Shown here: positions 1 through 8,234 of the stretch, in pieces | Position numbering within the stretch: the first letter of the stretch is position 1 | Layout: every line of letters starts with the position of its first letter | Notes under the pieces: generated by a model | The model's database searches: none | Seen by the model: only the letters and a program-made list of their open reading frames with translations | What the model was told of the DNA's origin: nothing | Made by a program: the position numbers and the translations under genes | Assembly: GCA_016926375.1 (NCBI GenBank) | Contig: JAFGOR010000150.1 | Location: forward strand, 1 to 55,111 | DNA length: 55,111 nt | Origin: Bacteroidales bacterium | GTDB lineage: Bacteria; Bacteroidota; Bacteroidia; Bacteroidales; UBA10428 | Direction: 5' to 3'

Positions 1-1037
1 CCTACCAGGTTTCCGTAAAACAGGCCTTTGACCATCAGGTAAACCGACTGGTAGAGAAATATACTGCGCACTCCCCGGTTGTTCATTCCCAGCGCCTTCA
101 GAATTCCGATCATGGTTGTCCGGTCGAGGATGATGATCAGCAGGCCGGAAATCATGTTGAAGGCCGATACGATCAGCATCAGTCCCAGCAGTACCCAAAC
201 ATTTTTGTCAATCAGTCCCAGCCAGTCAAAGATCTGGGGATACCGTTCACGGATATTGATAACCCGAAGTTTGGACCCGTCGGGATTGAAACTCAATCCG
301 GCTATGTTGAATACTTCTGCCGAGACCTGGTCGAGATCGGAGTAATCGTTGATCAGGACTTCAAAACCCGATACCTGTGTAGAATCCCAGTTATTCAGGC
401 TTTGCAGGTGGCCGATATCCGCCAGGATAAACTGCTTGTCGAATTCCATCAGGCTGGTACGATAAATGCCCGATACCGTAAATGACCTGCCTCGCGGCTG
501 ATCGTTGATGAAGTACATGGCAAAACGGTCACCGGGTTTAAGCTTCAGCAAATCAGAGAAATACTTTGATATCAATACCTGGTCGGTTTTTGAACTGTCA
601 TTCACGGTAAACACTGAACCCTCCACCAGGTTGCCGGAGAAAAAGCTCCAGTCGAAGTCACTTCCGACACCTTTTACAATGGCACCCTGAATGTCGTTTT
701 TTGTTTTGATGATGCCGGGTTTTGTCGCAAATACCTGTATGTGCCTGACTCCCGACGTGGATTTTAAAAAAGGAAGAAAAGTCTGGTTCTTCAAAACCGG
801 TTCCGTTTCAAAGGAATTGTTGGCATCGTAGTTAATGATCTGAATGTGCGAACCAAAACCGATAATTTTGCGCCTTATCTCATTTTTGAATCCCGTAACC
901 GTTGCCACGGCAATGATCATCACAGCCAGGCTGAGCGCAATACCGATGACCGATATGCGGATAATGGGACCTGCAAAAGAGGACCGGTCTTCTTTATTGA
1001 AAGTTAACCGCTTAGCTATGAATAATCCGGTTTTCAA
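1..1037 (-). CDS. FtsX/LolC/LolE-family ABC transporter permease (partial, C-terminus outside window)
   Basis: Reverse-strand reading from a TTG at 1037 gives LKTGLFIAKRLTFNKEDRSSFAGPIIRISVIGIALSLAVMIIAVATVTGFKNEIRRKIIGFGSHIQIINYDA; further on RERYPQIFDWLGLIDKNVWVLLGLMLIVSAFNMISGLLIIILDRTTMIGILKALGMNNRGVRSIFLYQSVYLMVKG, typical of LolC/E. Absent from the ORF track because it runs off the edge. Confidence 0.85.
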   Translation of the reverse strand, partial: MKTGLFIAKRLTFNKEDRSSFAGPIIRISVIGIALSLAVMIIAVATVTGFKNEIRRKIIGFGSHIQIINYDANNSFETEPVLKNQTFLPFLKSTSGVRHIQVFATKPGIIKTKNDIQGAIVKGVGSDFDWSFFSGNLVEGSVFTVNDSSKTDQVLISKYFSDLLKLKPGDRFAMYFINDQPRGRSFTVSGIYRTSLMEFDKQFILADIGHLQSLNNWDSTQVSGFEVLINDYSDLDQVSAEVFNIAGLSFNPDGSKLRVINIRERYPQIFDWLGLIDKNVWVLLGLMLIVSAFNMISGLLIIILDRTTMIGILKALGMNNRGVRSIFLYQSVYLMVKGLFYGNLV

Positions 1038-1254
1038 CAGTTATAAAAGTATGGGATTCAAAGATATTAAATCCTGGAGTAATATAAAGTATTCATAACC
1101 TTAGTAGAATAATACTGCTGTGAATTAGATTGCGATGAATCATTTAAAAAATCTCACACTTCACAAATTTTTTAAAACATAAGATGAAATAAGGTAAAAG
1201 ATTTTGTAATCAGCAGAAAAACTGATGACTATATTTAGAATTAATATAAATTAC

Positions 1255-1265
1255 GGGGGGGGGGG
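1255..1265. repeat. G11 homopolymer tract
   Basis: Direct reading: ttac-ggggggggggg-taaat in an otherwise very AT-rich intergenic region. Confidence 0.9.
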
Positions 1266-1286
1266 TAAATATTTGCTTAAATATAT

Positions 1287-1294
1287 TATATTTG
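1287..1294 (+). promoter_or_regulatory. Bacteroidota -7 promoter element match (TATATTTG, consensus TAnnTTTG)
   Basis: Exact TAnnTTTG match 21 bp downstream of the G11 tract; no clear -33 element. Confidence 0.4.
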
Positions 1295-1295
1295 A

Positions 1296-1362
1296 ACATG
1301 ATCCGATAAAAGAAAATGGGTTTAGGGAAATATTGGAATAGGATCATGTAATAAGCTTTTTT
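1296..1362 (+). ncRNA. Putative short hairpin transcript or leader element
   Basis: Perfect 9-bp inverted repeat acatgatcc (1296-1304) / ggatcatgt (1341-1349) followed by a T6 run (1357-1362), just downstream of a TATATTTG box. Confidence 0.25.
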
Positions 1363-1567
1363 GAATACAAGATTGTGGGTAATCAGAGATAGATAGACCT
1401 ATTATTTGAGGGTATGTTAGTGTACAGGTTTGTATATTAATACGTAAGCATCACTATCTTTAAATGATATGGTGGCAATATTGAATACAACCCAAAATGC
1501 TGCAAGTGGAGTTTCGAAACCATAAATATTTGATATCAAATTAATTGTTTAATTTAATCTGAAAAAA

Positions 1568-1819
1568 ATGAAACGAAAAACAGTTTTTTTTGGTTTAGCT
1601 GTGTTCATCATCAGCTTGACTATTACAATTAATGCAGGATTTCAAAAAGGTAGTGATACGTTATTTGAAATTGGGGCTATAGTGGAAGCGGACGCCACTG
1701 CTCCGGAATATGAAAATGGTAGACCCATGTGTACTTATCAGCAAGGTGGCCAAACTAAATTTTGCTGTTATGATCCTGATGGAACAGATTGCGGAGCTGC
1801 TCCGTGTCCCGGAAGTTGA
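1568..1819 (+). CDS. Small secreted Cys-rich peptide, NVEALA-family-like
   Basis: 83 aa; N-terminal signal-like hydrophobic segment, GAIVEADATAPE segment resembling the NVEALA motif, then a short tail with 5 Cys (MCTYQQGGQTKFCCYDPDGTDCGAAPCPGS). Confidence 0.6.
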   Translation: MKRKTVFFGLAVFIISLTITINAGFQKGSDTLFEIGAIVEADATAPEYENGRPMCTYQQGGQTKFCCYDPDGTDCGAAPCPGS

Positions 1820-1846
1820 TATGAGTATTTAATTTATGGCTTTTAT

Positions 1847-1886
1847 GCAAGAGCTTTTAATAATATTTTAATTTAAAAGCTCTTGC
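1847..1886 (+). terminator. Stem-loop between the peptide ORF and the downstream operon (terminator/attenuator candidate)
   Basis: Perfect 14-bp inverted repeat gcaagagcttttaa (1847-1860) / ttaaaagctcttgc (1873-1886), 12-nt loop, followed by tttaatttat. Confidence 0.55.
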
Positions 1887-1913
1887 TTTAATTTATATTT
1901 ATACTTACTACGA

Positions 1914-3110
1914 ATGAAATTTACACCTTACATTTCAATTATTGTTCTATTGTTTTGCTCCTGCAGAAATAAAGAACAAGATTTTCAAAACTCAAACAGA
2001 CCGGAAATAATCAATGTAAGTATTCCTGATCATGGTATATTAACTTTATCAGAATTATACCAAAACTTCAACTTGATAAAACTTCAATCAAGAGATAAAA
2101 CAGGACTAATTAACTATATTTCAAAGATGCAGGTCGTGAAAGATCGCATCTTTATTCTGTCAAATAATACCATTTTATGTTTTAAACTTGATGGTTCTTA
2201 TTTGAGTTCACTTGATAAAAAAGGTAAAGGTCCGGGTGAGTATTCCAGAATCAGTGATTTCTTTATTGACACATTGGTTAATTGTATTGAAATTAACGAT
2301 GATTTAACCAAGAAGATTATAAGGTATTCTTATGATGGTAATTTCCTTGATGAATGGAAACACAATTTCTTTGTAAACCGATTCATAAAAATCAACAATT
2401 ATACATATGTATTCTATTGTTCGTCATTTATTAATAGTAATATTAAGAAGAGAATCATATTTGTAAATAGGGAAAAGGGCGAAGTTCAAGAAAGTCATAT
2501 AGACATAACTGATGAAGAAGCATGGTATTTGTACATTATGGACAATACTAATTTTATAACTTCTTACAATGGTACCAATCAGTTTTTATATTCACAATGC
2601 GATACAATTTATTCAATAACTTCGAAAGGAATAATCCCCAATAAAGTAATTCATTATGCAGGACAAGGAATACCACAACAATTATTTAAAGAAAGGCACG
2701 AAGACATTTTTCAATTTATGCAAGCTTTAAATAAAACCAACTATACCGGATTAATAGATAATTATTATGATACAGATTCCTGGATCTATTTTACTGTTAA
2801 GCAAAAGGGTAACTTGTATCATGTAATTTTTAATAAGGATGAAAGGAATTCAAAAGTGGCAGATAAGATAATGGACGATATGATGTTTAGAGAGCATAAT
2901 TATTCCTCCAATTCCAGTTTTTGGCCTAAGTATAGTAGTAAGAACATGATTTATTATTCTCTTGACCCAGGTGAGTATAAAGCGATATTGGACTCTCTTC
3001 AGCATCAGGGTAAGGCTTTAGATAAAAAGCTTGTTGCATTTGGAGACAGTTTATCATTCCTGGATAATCCGGTTCTGATCAGATTTGAAATAAAAGCTAA
3101 CCACAAATAA
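1914..3110 (+). CDS. 6-bladed beta-propeller lipoprotein (DUF5128/BF3164-like)
   Basis: 398 aa; lipobox-like LLFCSC near the N-terminus; typical pattern DRIFILSNNTILCFKLDGSYLSSLDKKGKGPGEYSRISDFFIDTL. Confidence 0.7.
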   Translation: MKFTPYISIIVLLFCSCRNKEQDFQNSNRPEIINVSIPDHGILTLSELYQNFNLIKLQSRDKTGLINYISKMQVVKDRIFILSNNTILCFKLDGSYLSSLDKKGKGPGEYSRISDFFIDTLVNCIEINDDLTKKIIRYSYDGNFLDEWKHNFFVNRFIKINNYTYVFYCSSFINSNIKKRIIFVNREKGEVQESHIDITDEEAWYLYIMDNTNFITSYNGTNQFLYSQCDTIYSITSKGIIPNKVIHYAGQGIPQQLFKERHEDIFQFMQALNKTNYTGLIDNYYDTDSWIYFTVKQKGNLYHVIFNKDERNSKVADKIMDDMMFREHNYSSNSSFWPKYSSKNMIYYSLDPGEYKAILDSLQHQGKALDKKLVAFGDSLSFLDNPVLIRFEIKANHK

Positions 3111-3117
3111 TTGTAAC

Positions 3118-3741
3118 GTGAAAAGCTGTAATTGTTTTTTAGCGTTAGGGGCTTTTTCAGTTCTGCTCATAGGTTCTTTAATATTTTATAATGTTTTGAA
3201 TGAAAAGACCAAAAACAATTACCAGGCATTTGAGATGCTTCTAAATGGTTCAAGATTAAAATATAACATTTTAGAAAAGCAGTTTTATTTTTTCATGAAA
3301 TACAATGACTTCTATTTAAACAACAGTATATGCTTAACTGATTCGATAAGAAATAAATACAAGATTAAAGAGATCATTAAAAATAAAAGTTTTGTAATGG
3401 TAATTCCTGAAAACACATGTAATCTTTGTAATGATACTCTTTTATACAAAGTTGTGGAAAATGCATACAAATTTGAGAAGAACCAATTTTTTATTATTGT
3501 TCCATCAAGTCGTTTAAGAGAGTATTACTACTTTTTTAATCAAAGGAATATACCTAATATTTATGGTATAGATTCCGGATTATTTCTAATTAATGAACTT
3601 GATAACAGTTTAATTCCTTACTGTTTTCTTATAGATGAAAAGTTGAAGCTTACAAATCTTTTCTTGGCTGATGCAAGAAACCAGGAAATATTCATCCAAT
3701 ACTTCAAATCAATCTCATATGCTCTAAATGTAGGAATTTGA
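3118..3741 (+). CDS. Membrane-anchored thioredoxin-like protein with CxxC motif
   Basis: 207 aa; start is GTG; N-terminal TM segment; KSFVMVIPENTCNLCNDTLLYKVVENA resembles beta-strand followed by CxxC. Confidence 0.5.
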   Translation: MKSCNCFLALGAFSVLLIGSLIFYNVLNEKTKNNYQAFEMLLNGSRLKYNILEKQFYFFMKYNDFYLNNSICLTDSIRNKYKIKEIIKNKSFVMVIPENTCNLCNDTLLYKVVENAYKFEKNQFFIIVPSSRLREYYYFFNQRNIPNIYGIDSGLFLINELDNSLIPYCFLIDEKLKLTNLFLADARNQEIFIQYFKSISYALNVGI

Positions 3742-4604
3742 AAGGTTTAAAAGGTCATATAAGTTGGTCTCAAACAATTATAATTTTATTATGCATTATC
3801 CTGATCACATTTTTACTTCGGATTTTTGTTTTCGATCTATACAGAATCCCTTCTTCTTCTATGTCGCCGTCACTTTATCCAGGTGATTTTATCATTGTTG
3901 ATAAAATAAGCTATGGACCAAGGACTATTGACTTTCAAAAGCTAATAAAAGAGAAGATCTTAGATTACCGCTTATGCAAAGGAATTGATAATCCCCAAAA
4001 AGGTGATGTAGTAGTGTTTAATTACCCGGATTACTCAAATTTTAAACATTTAAACAATGTGAGTTTTTATGGAACCATCATGATTAAAAGATGTTTTGGA
4101 GAACCCGGGGACACTGTATTGATTAAAGTTGATTGTAATATATCTGACACAAACGGATTTGATGCCTATAATAAATACACTTCAGGTGAAATTGTTTTTG
4201 ATGAATTAAAAAGAACAAGACTTTTCCCATATGACAGTGCATTAAATTGGACAGTTTCCTGTTATGGCCCGTTATGGGTACCATGCAAATTTGCAATAAT
4301 TAATACTACATTAAGTTTTATGGAATACTATAGGGATCAGATAATTTATGAAGGTTTCAAAATGGAGGTTAAAAATGATTCTGTCATTCTGAATAATATT
4401 TACCACTTATCCCTAACATTCAATAATGACTATTACTTCATGGTTGGTGACAATTGGTATAATTCATATGACTCACGATACTGGGGTTTTGTACCGGAGA
4501 AAAATATCATTGGGAAAGCTGTGCTGGTTTTGTTTGCTTTAGATCCATTTAAACCATGGTATAAGAAATTCAAATGGAATAGATTTATGAGAAGGATAAT
4601 GTAA
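3738..4604 (+). CDS. lepB: Signal peptidase I (S26 family)
   Basis: TM segment then YRIPSSSMSPSLYPGDFIIVDKISYG (Ser box), MIKRCFGEPGDTVLIK (Lys box), MVGDNWYNSYDSRYWGFVPEKNIIGKA (GDN...S.DSR..G.V box); overlaps the upstream ORF by 4 bp. Start is TTG. Confidence 0.88.
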   Translation: MKGLKGHISWSQTIIILLCIILITFLLRIFVFDLYRIPSSSMSPSLYPGDFIIVDKISYGPRTIDFQKLIKEKILDYRLCKGIDNPQKGDVVVFNYPDYSNFKHLNNVSFYGTIMIKRCFGEPGDTVLIKVDCNISDTNGFDAYNKYTSGEIVFDELKRTRLFPYDSALNWTVSCYGPLWVPCKFAIINTTLSFMEYYRDQIIYEGFKMEVKNDSVILNNIYHLSLTFNNDYYFMVGDNWYNSYDSRYWGFVPEKNIIGKAVLVLFALDPFKPWYKKFKWNRFMRRIM

Positions 4605-4738
4605 AATGAATAAAAATGTAGAAATAAAAGAATTGCTTTTTAGTTAAGAAAAATTCATTTTTATATCCTTGACTAATTTAAACATATACTATTATTACAA
4701 TAATTATAGAAGTCATCTGGTCCTGCAAATTTTTACTC

Positions 4739-5938
4739 ATGAATTGGTATACAACAGTTTCATGCATTGCCGTATTTCTTGGGCTTCAACTTTTTCAAGC
4801 CTGTGTGGCAAAATCCGATCCACCCGGGCAGTCCGTCCATGCCGGCGCGGACCAGACTTCCCTGTACTTCCCCCTTTTGGAAGGGAAATCTGTGGGACTT
4901 GTGGCCAACCATACTTCGGTCACCGGACAGGTTCACCTTGCAGATACTTTGATTCGTTCGGGAATTAACCTGGTGAAAATATTCGCGCCCGAACATGGTT
5001 TCAGAGGCACTGCGGATGCCGGGGAGAATATCACCAACGGTTTGGACAGCCAGACCGGCGTTCCCATCATCAGCCTGTACGGTTCAAAATCGAAACCTTC
5101 CGCCCATGATCTGAAAGGCATTGATGTGATGGTATATGACATCCAGGATGTCGGGGTAAGATTCTATACCTACATTTCAACGCTTCATTATGTGATGGAA
5201 GCCTGCGCGGAAAATGATGTGCCCCTGGTGATACTGGACAGGCCCGATCCGCTTGGACATTACGTAGATGGTCCGGTGCTTGACAAGGCCTTCAGATCCT
5301 TTGTGGGCATGCATCCCATTCCGGTTGTTTATGGAATGACGGCCGGAGAACTGGCCCGGATGATCAACGGGGAAGGCTGGCTGGCCGGTGGTCTTGCATG
5401 TGATTTGAAGGTTATTCCGTGCGATAGTTATGATCACAATACTTTTTACAGTTTACCAGTTGATCCTTCTCCCAACCTGAATTCCATGGAAGCCGTCTAT
5501 TTATACCCATCGCTGTGTATTTTCGAGGGCACCATCATGAGCCTGGGCAGGGGAACTCCAACACCGTTCAGGGTGGTGGGGCACCCTGAATACCCGGACA
5601 AAACCTTTTCGTTCACTCCGAAAGCGACAGCGGCCAATAAAAATCCGGTTCACAGGGATAAGATCTGCTATGGCACCGATTTCCGGTCAATGCCTGTCGC
5701 TGATTTGCAGCAAATGCGGGGATTGAATCTCCAATGGCTCCTCGACGCCTACACGACGATGGGGAAAAAGGAGAGCTTTTTCACCGATTATATCGATAAA
5801 CTGGCGGGAACAGGCAGTCTGAGGAAACAGATCATGGATGGAATGACCGAGGAGCAGATCAGACAGACTTGGCAGGAGGAATTGGTGAAATTCAAAGTTT
5901 TAAGAAAGAAATATATTTTATACAAAGATTTTGAATGA
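4739..5938 (+). CDS. namZ: DUF1343 family protein, exo-beta-N-acetylmuramidase NamZ-like
   Basis: GKSVGLVANHTSVTGQVHLADTLIRSGINLVKIFAPEHGFRGTADAGE...GIDVMVYDIQDVGVRFYTYISTLHYVMEAC...LDRPDPLG, characteristic of DUF1343. Confidence 0.85.
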   Translation: MNWYTTVSCIAVFLGLQLFQACVAKSDPPGQSVHAGADQTSLYFPLLEGKSVGLVANHTSVTGQVHLADTLIRSGINLVKIFAPEHGFRGTADAGENITNGLDSQTGVPIISLYGSKSKPSAHDLKGIDVMVYDIQDVGVRFYTYISTLHYVMEACAENDVPLVILDRPDPLGHYVDGPVLDKAFRSFVGMHPIPVVYGMTAGELARMINGEGWLAGGLACDLKVIPCDSYDHNTFYSLPVDPSPNLNSMEAVYLYPSLCIFEGTIMSLGRGTPTPFRVVGHPEYPDKTFSFTPKATAANKNPVHRDKICYGTDFRSMPVADLQQMRGLNLQWLLDAYTTMGKKESFFTDYIDKLAGTGSLRKQIMDGMTEEQIRQTWQEELVKFKVLRKKYILYKDFE

Positions 5939-5950
5939 AATCCAATATTT

Positions 5951-6290
5951 CAACCTACAAGGTTGAAGGATTTCATTTTATATATTTCCACTACAATAAT
6001 TCATCCTCTACGAGGATGTTACGGAGATGTCGTTAATGCTTATTGAAGGATTGATCCCCGAACCTTGTAGGTTCAATTATTGTAGAAATCGGGATGGCTC
6101 GCATTATTCCACATCCCTGTAGGGGATGAATAATTCGAATAATATAATCAACAACCGTTATTAGAAATTTTCATCTAAAAGAGGATATTATGGTGTTTGA
6201 TGATCATGATCTACAATAATTCATCCCCTACAGGGATGATGTATGTCGCAATAGTGATGTTTCTACAACAATTCATCCTCTACGAGGATG
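5951..6290. repeat. Cluster of short palindromic repeats (REP-like), consensus CTACAATAATTCATCCYCTACRRGGATG
   Basis: Palindromes at 5951-5965 (caacctacaaggttg), 6002-6018 (catcctctacgaggatg), 6060-6074 (gaaccttgtaggttc), 6112-6128 (catccctgtaggggatg), 6222-6238 (catcccctacagggatg), 6274-6290 (catcctctacgaggatg); several preceded by ctacaa[t/c]aattcat or its reverse complement. Confidence 0.8.
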
Positions 6291-6412
6291 TGTTCATGCT
6301 GGTTTTAGCAATTTCACAGAAGTTGAATTATATCAGGAAAAGTAGTTATTTTAACATCACATTAATATCTGACTACTAATGTATCATTTCATCTCAGGAC
6401 AAAATTAATAAG

Positions 6413-7267
6413 ATGAATTTTGTTGCAGAAAATCACCTCATCACCAACGGAAATACGAAGCTTGCGGTGAAAATTTATCCCTGCGCTGCATCGGAAACCA
6501 TTATTCTCCTTCACGGAGGTCCCGGTGTGCCGGACGAAATGACGGAAGTCCGGGAATTCCTGTCCGGGCATCTTCAGGTGATCACCTTTGACCAGCGCGG
6601 AATTGGAATGACGGACCCTCAAAACTGCAGCTTTACCATGGCTGATTACATCAGTGATGTAAACCATATCGCAGCTTATTTCGCCCTGGATGGATTTCAC
6701 CTCTTCGGGCATTCCTGGGGAGGTTTGTACGCGCAGCTATATGCCCGTGAGTTTCCGGAACGGGTGCTTAGTCTTTTCTTATGCAGTCCTGCATCGGGGA
6801 CAGGCAGGCAGTGGTCGCTGACCGAAAGAGAAGTGTTCCGGTACAACCGCGAACGCTCAACCCTTGGTGAATGGATCTGGATGGGCGTTAATACAGCATT
6901 GGGATTATTTGGAAGCAGCAGCGCATACCGCCGTTTATTCAGACAAATCATCATCAACTACCATAAAGGGTATAACGTGGAACCTCCCGATCCTGAAAAG
7001 CTTGCCCGCATAAATGCCAAAGCAGGCACCAGAACGCGTAATGCGATTAAGAAACATCCACCACTCGGGGTATTCGGAAAAACACCTTACCCGGTGATGA
7101 TTACATACGGTGAATTTGATGCCTATGGCAAAAGCAGGGAATTTGTACTGGAGCGGTTCCCTTTTGCCAGAACCGCAATAATACCGGGTTCCGGCCATAC
7201 TCCCTGGAAGCATAACCTGAAGGAGTTCGGGAAGATCCTGAATGATTTTTATGTACAGGGTCACTGA
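6413..7267 (+). CDS. Alpha/beta fold hydrolase (proline iminopeptidase-like)
   Basis: LLHGGPGVPDEM, ITFDQRGIGMTDP, LFGHSWGGLYAQLYAREFPERV, GSGHTPW. Confidence 0.85.
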   Translation: MNFVAENHLITNGNTKLAVKIYPCAASETIILLHGGPGVPDEMTEVREFLSGHLQVITFDQRGIGMTDPQNCSFTMADYISDVNHIAAYFALDGFHLFGHSWGGLYAQLYAREFPERVLSLFLCSPASGTGRQWSLTEREVFRYNRERSTLGEWIWMGVNTALGLFGSSSAYRRLFRQIIINYHKGYNVEPPDPEKLARINAKAGTRTRNAIKKHPPLGVFGKTPYPVMITYGEFDAYGKSREFVLERFPFARTAIIPGSGHTPWKHNLKEFGKILNDFYVQGH

Positions 7268-7292
7268 CAGGATACCTCCACTCCGTCCGGAT

Positions 7293-8174
7293 CTATGCCT
7301 TTTTGGATTGCCTGAATTCCCTAACCATTTGTTCAAACAATTCCTTGTCGTCCATATCCACCAGTTCTTCAGGGGCATCTTCCTGATCAGGTTCTTCCTT
7401 TCTCCTGGATTTATCACGGGGGTACCTGTAGATTTCCCAAATACCCTGGTTGTATTCCAGGGAGGTCAGGTTCTCCACCCAGTCTCCTGAGTTAAGATAT
7501 TGGATATGACCCACTTTAGGTACAACGATTTCTTTCATTTCAGGATGATGGATATGGCCGATTACGATGGCCTGGAATCCTTTTTGAATCGCATGTTTTG
7601 CAGCAGTATTCTCAAAATCACCAATGAATTTTACCGCAGATTTAACATTGTCTTTGATCTTTTTGGAAAAGGAAACCTTCCTCCTTCCGAACAATTGATT
7701 CACGAAATTGAGGAAGGAATTAATCAAGATCAAAGCATCATAACCCATGGCGCCCAGTTTGGCCAGCCATTTGTTATTGTGCATGATTATATCGAACACA
7801 TCACCATGGAAGAACCAGGTTTTCACGCCGTTCAGTTCCAGTTCCAGTTTATTGATGATCTCAAAGTTCCCGATCCGGAGACCTGCGAATTTGCGTAACG
7901 TTTCGTCATGATTGCCGGTGATATAATAGACCTCGCATCCTTTGGCTGCCAGGTTCAGTATTGATTTCACCACCTTCATGTGCGTGTTGGGCCAGTACCG
8001 TTTGGAGAACTGCCAGAAATCGATGATGTCACCATTCAGTATGAGCTTATCGGGTTTAATGCCCAGGAGATACTGGTTTAAGTCGTAAGCCTGAGAACCA
8101 TAGGTCCCCAGGTGAACATCGGAAATTACGACAAGCTCAACCTTGCGCCTTTTCGGTTTGACTGAAGCAATCAT
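7293..8174 (-). CDS. Metallophosphoesterase, UDP-2,3-diacylglucosamine diphosphatase-like
   Basis: ISDVHLGTYG, LILNGDIIDFWQ, YYITGNHDETLRKF, FFHGDVFD, VIGHIHHPEM. Confidence 0.85.
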   Translation of the reverse strand: MIASVKPKRRKVELVVISDVHLGTYGSQAYDLNQYLLGIKPDKLILNGDIIDFWQFSKRYWPNTHMKVVKSILNLAAKGCEVYYITGNHDETLRKFAGLRIGNFEIINKLELELNGVKTWFFHGDVFDIIMHNNKWLAKLGAMGYDALILINSFLNFVNQLFGRRKVSFSKKIKDNVKSAVKFIGDFENTAAKHAIQKGFQAIVIGHIHHPEMKEIVVPKVGHIQYLNSGDWVENLTSLEYNQGIWEIYRYPRDKSRRKEEPDQEDAPEELVDMDDKELFEQMVREFRQSKKA

Positions 8175-8234
8175 ATCATGGTTAAGTTATAAATATTTTA
8201 TCAAATTTCAACTGCCGGATGTTGAAATCACATC

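Noticed and set aside
79-1098. Plus-strand ORFs 79-345, 505-690 and 844-1098
   Set aside because: Antisense to a clear LolC/E-type permease read on the minus strand.
4669-5437. Small ORFs overlapping the DUF1343 gene (4669-4968, 4760-4996, 4767-4952, 4933-5142, 5177-5437)
   Set aside because: Contained in or opposite to a well-supported CDS with no recognisable domain or independent signals.
5951-6290. Possible CRISPR array
   Set aside because: Repeats are palindromic, occur in both orientations, are irregularly spaced and have no uniform spacers; no cas genes nearby.
7500-7898. 132-aa plus-strand ORF opposite the metallophosphoesterase
   Set aside because: Metallophosphoesterase motifs on the minus strand are unambiguous.
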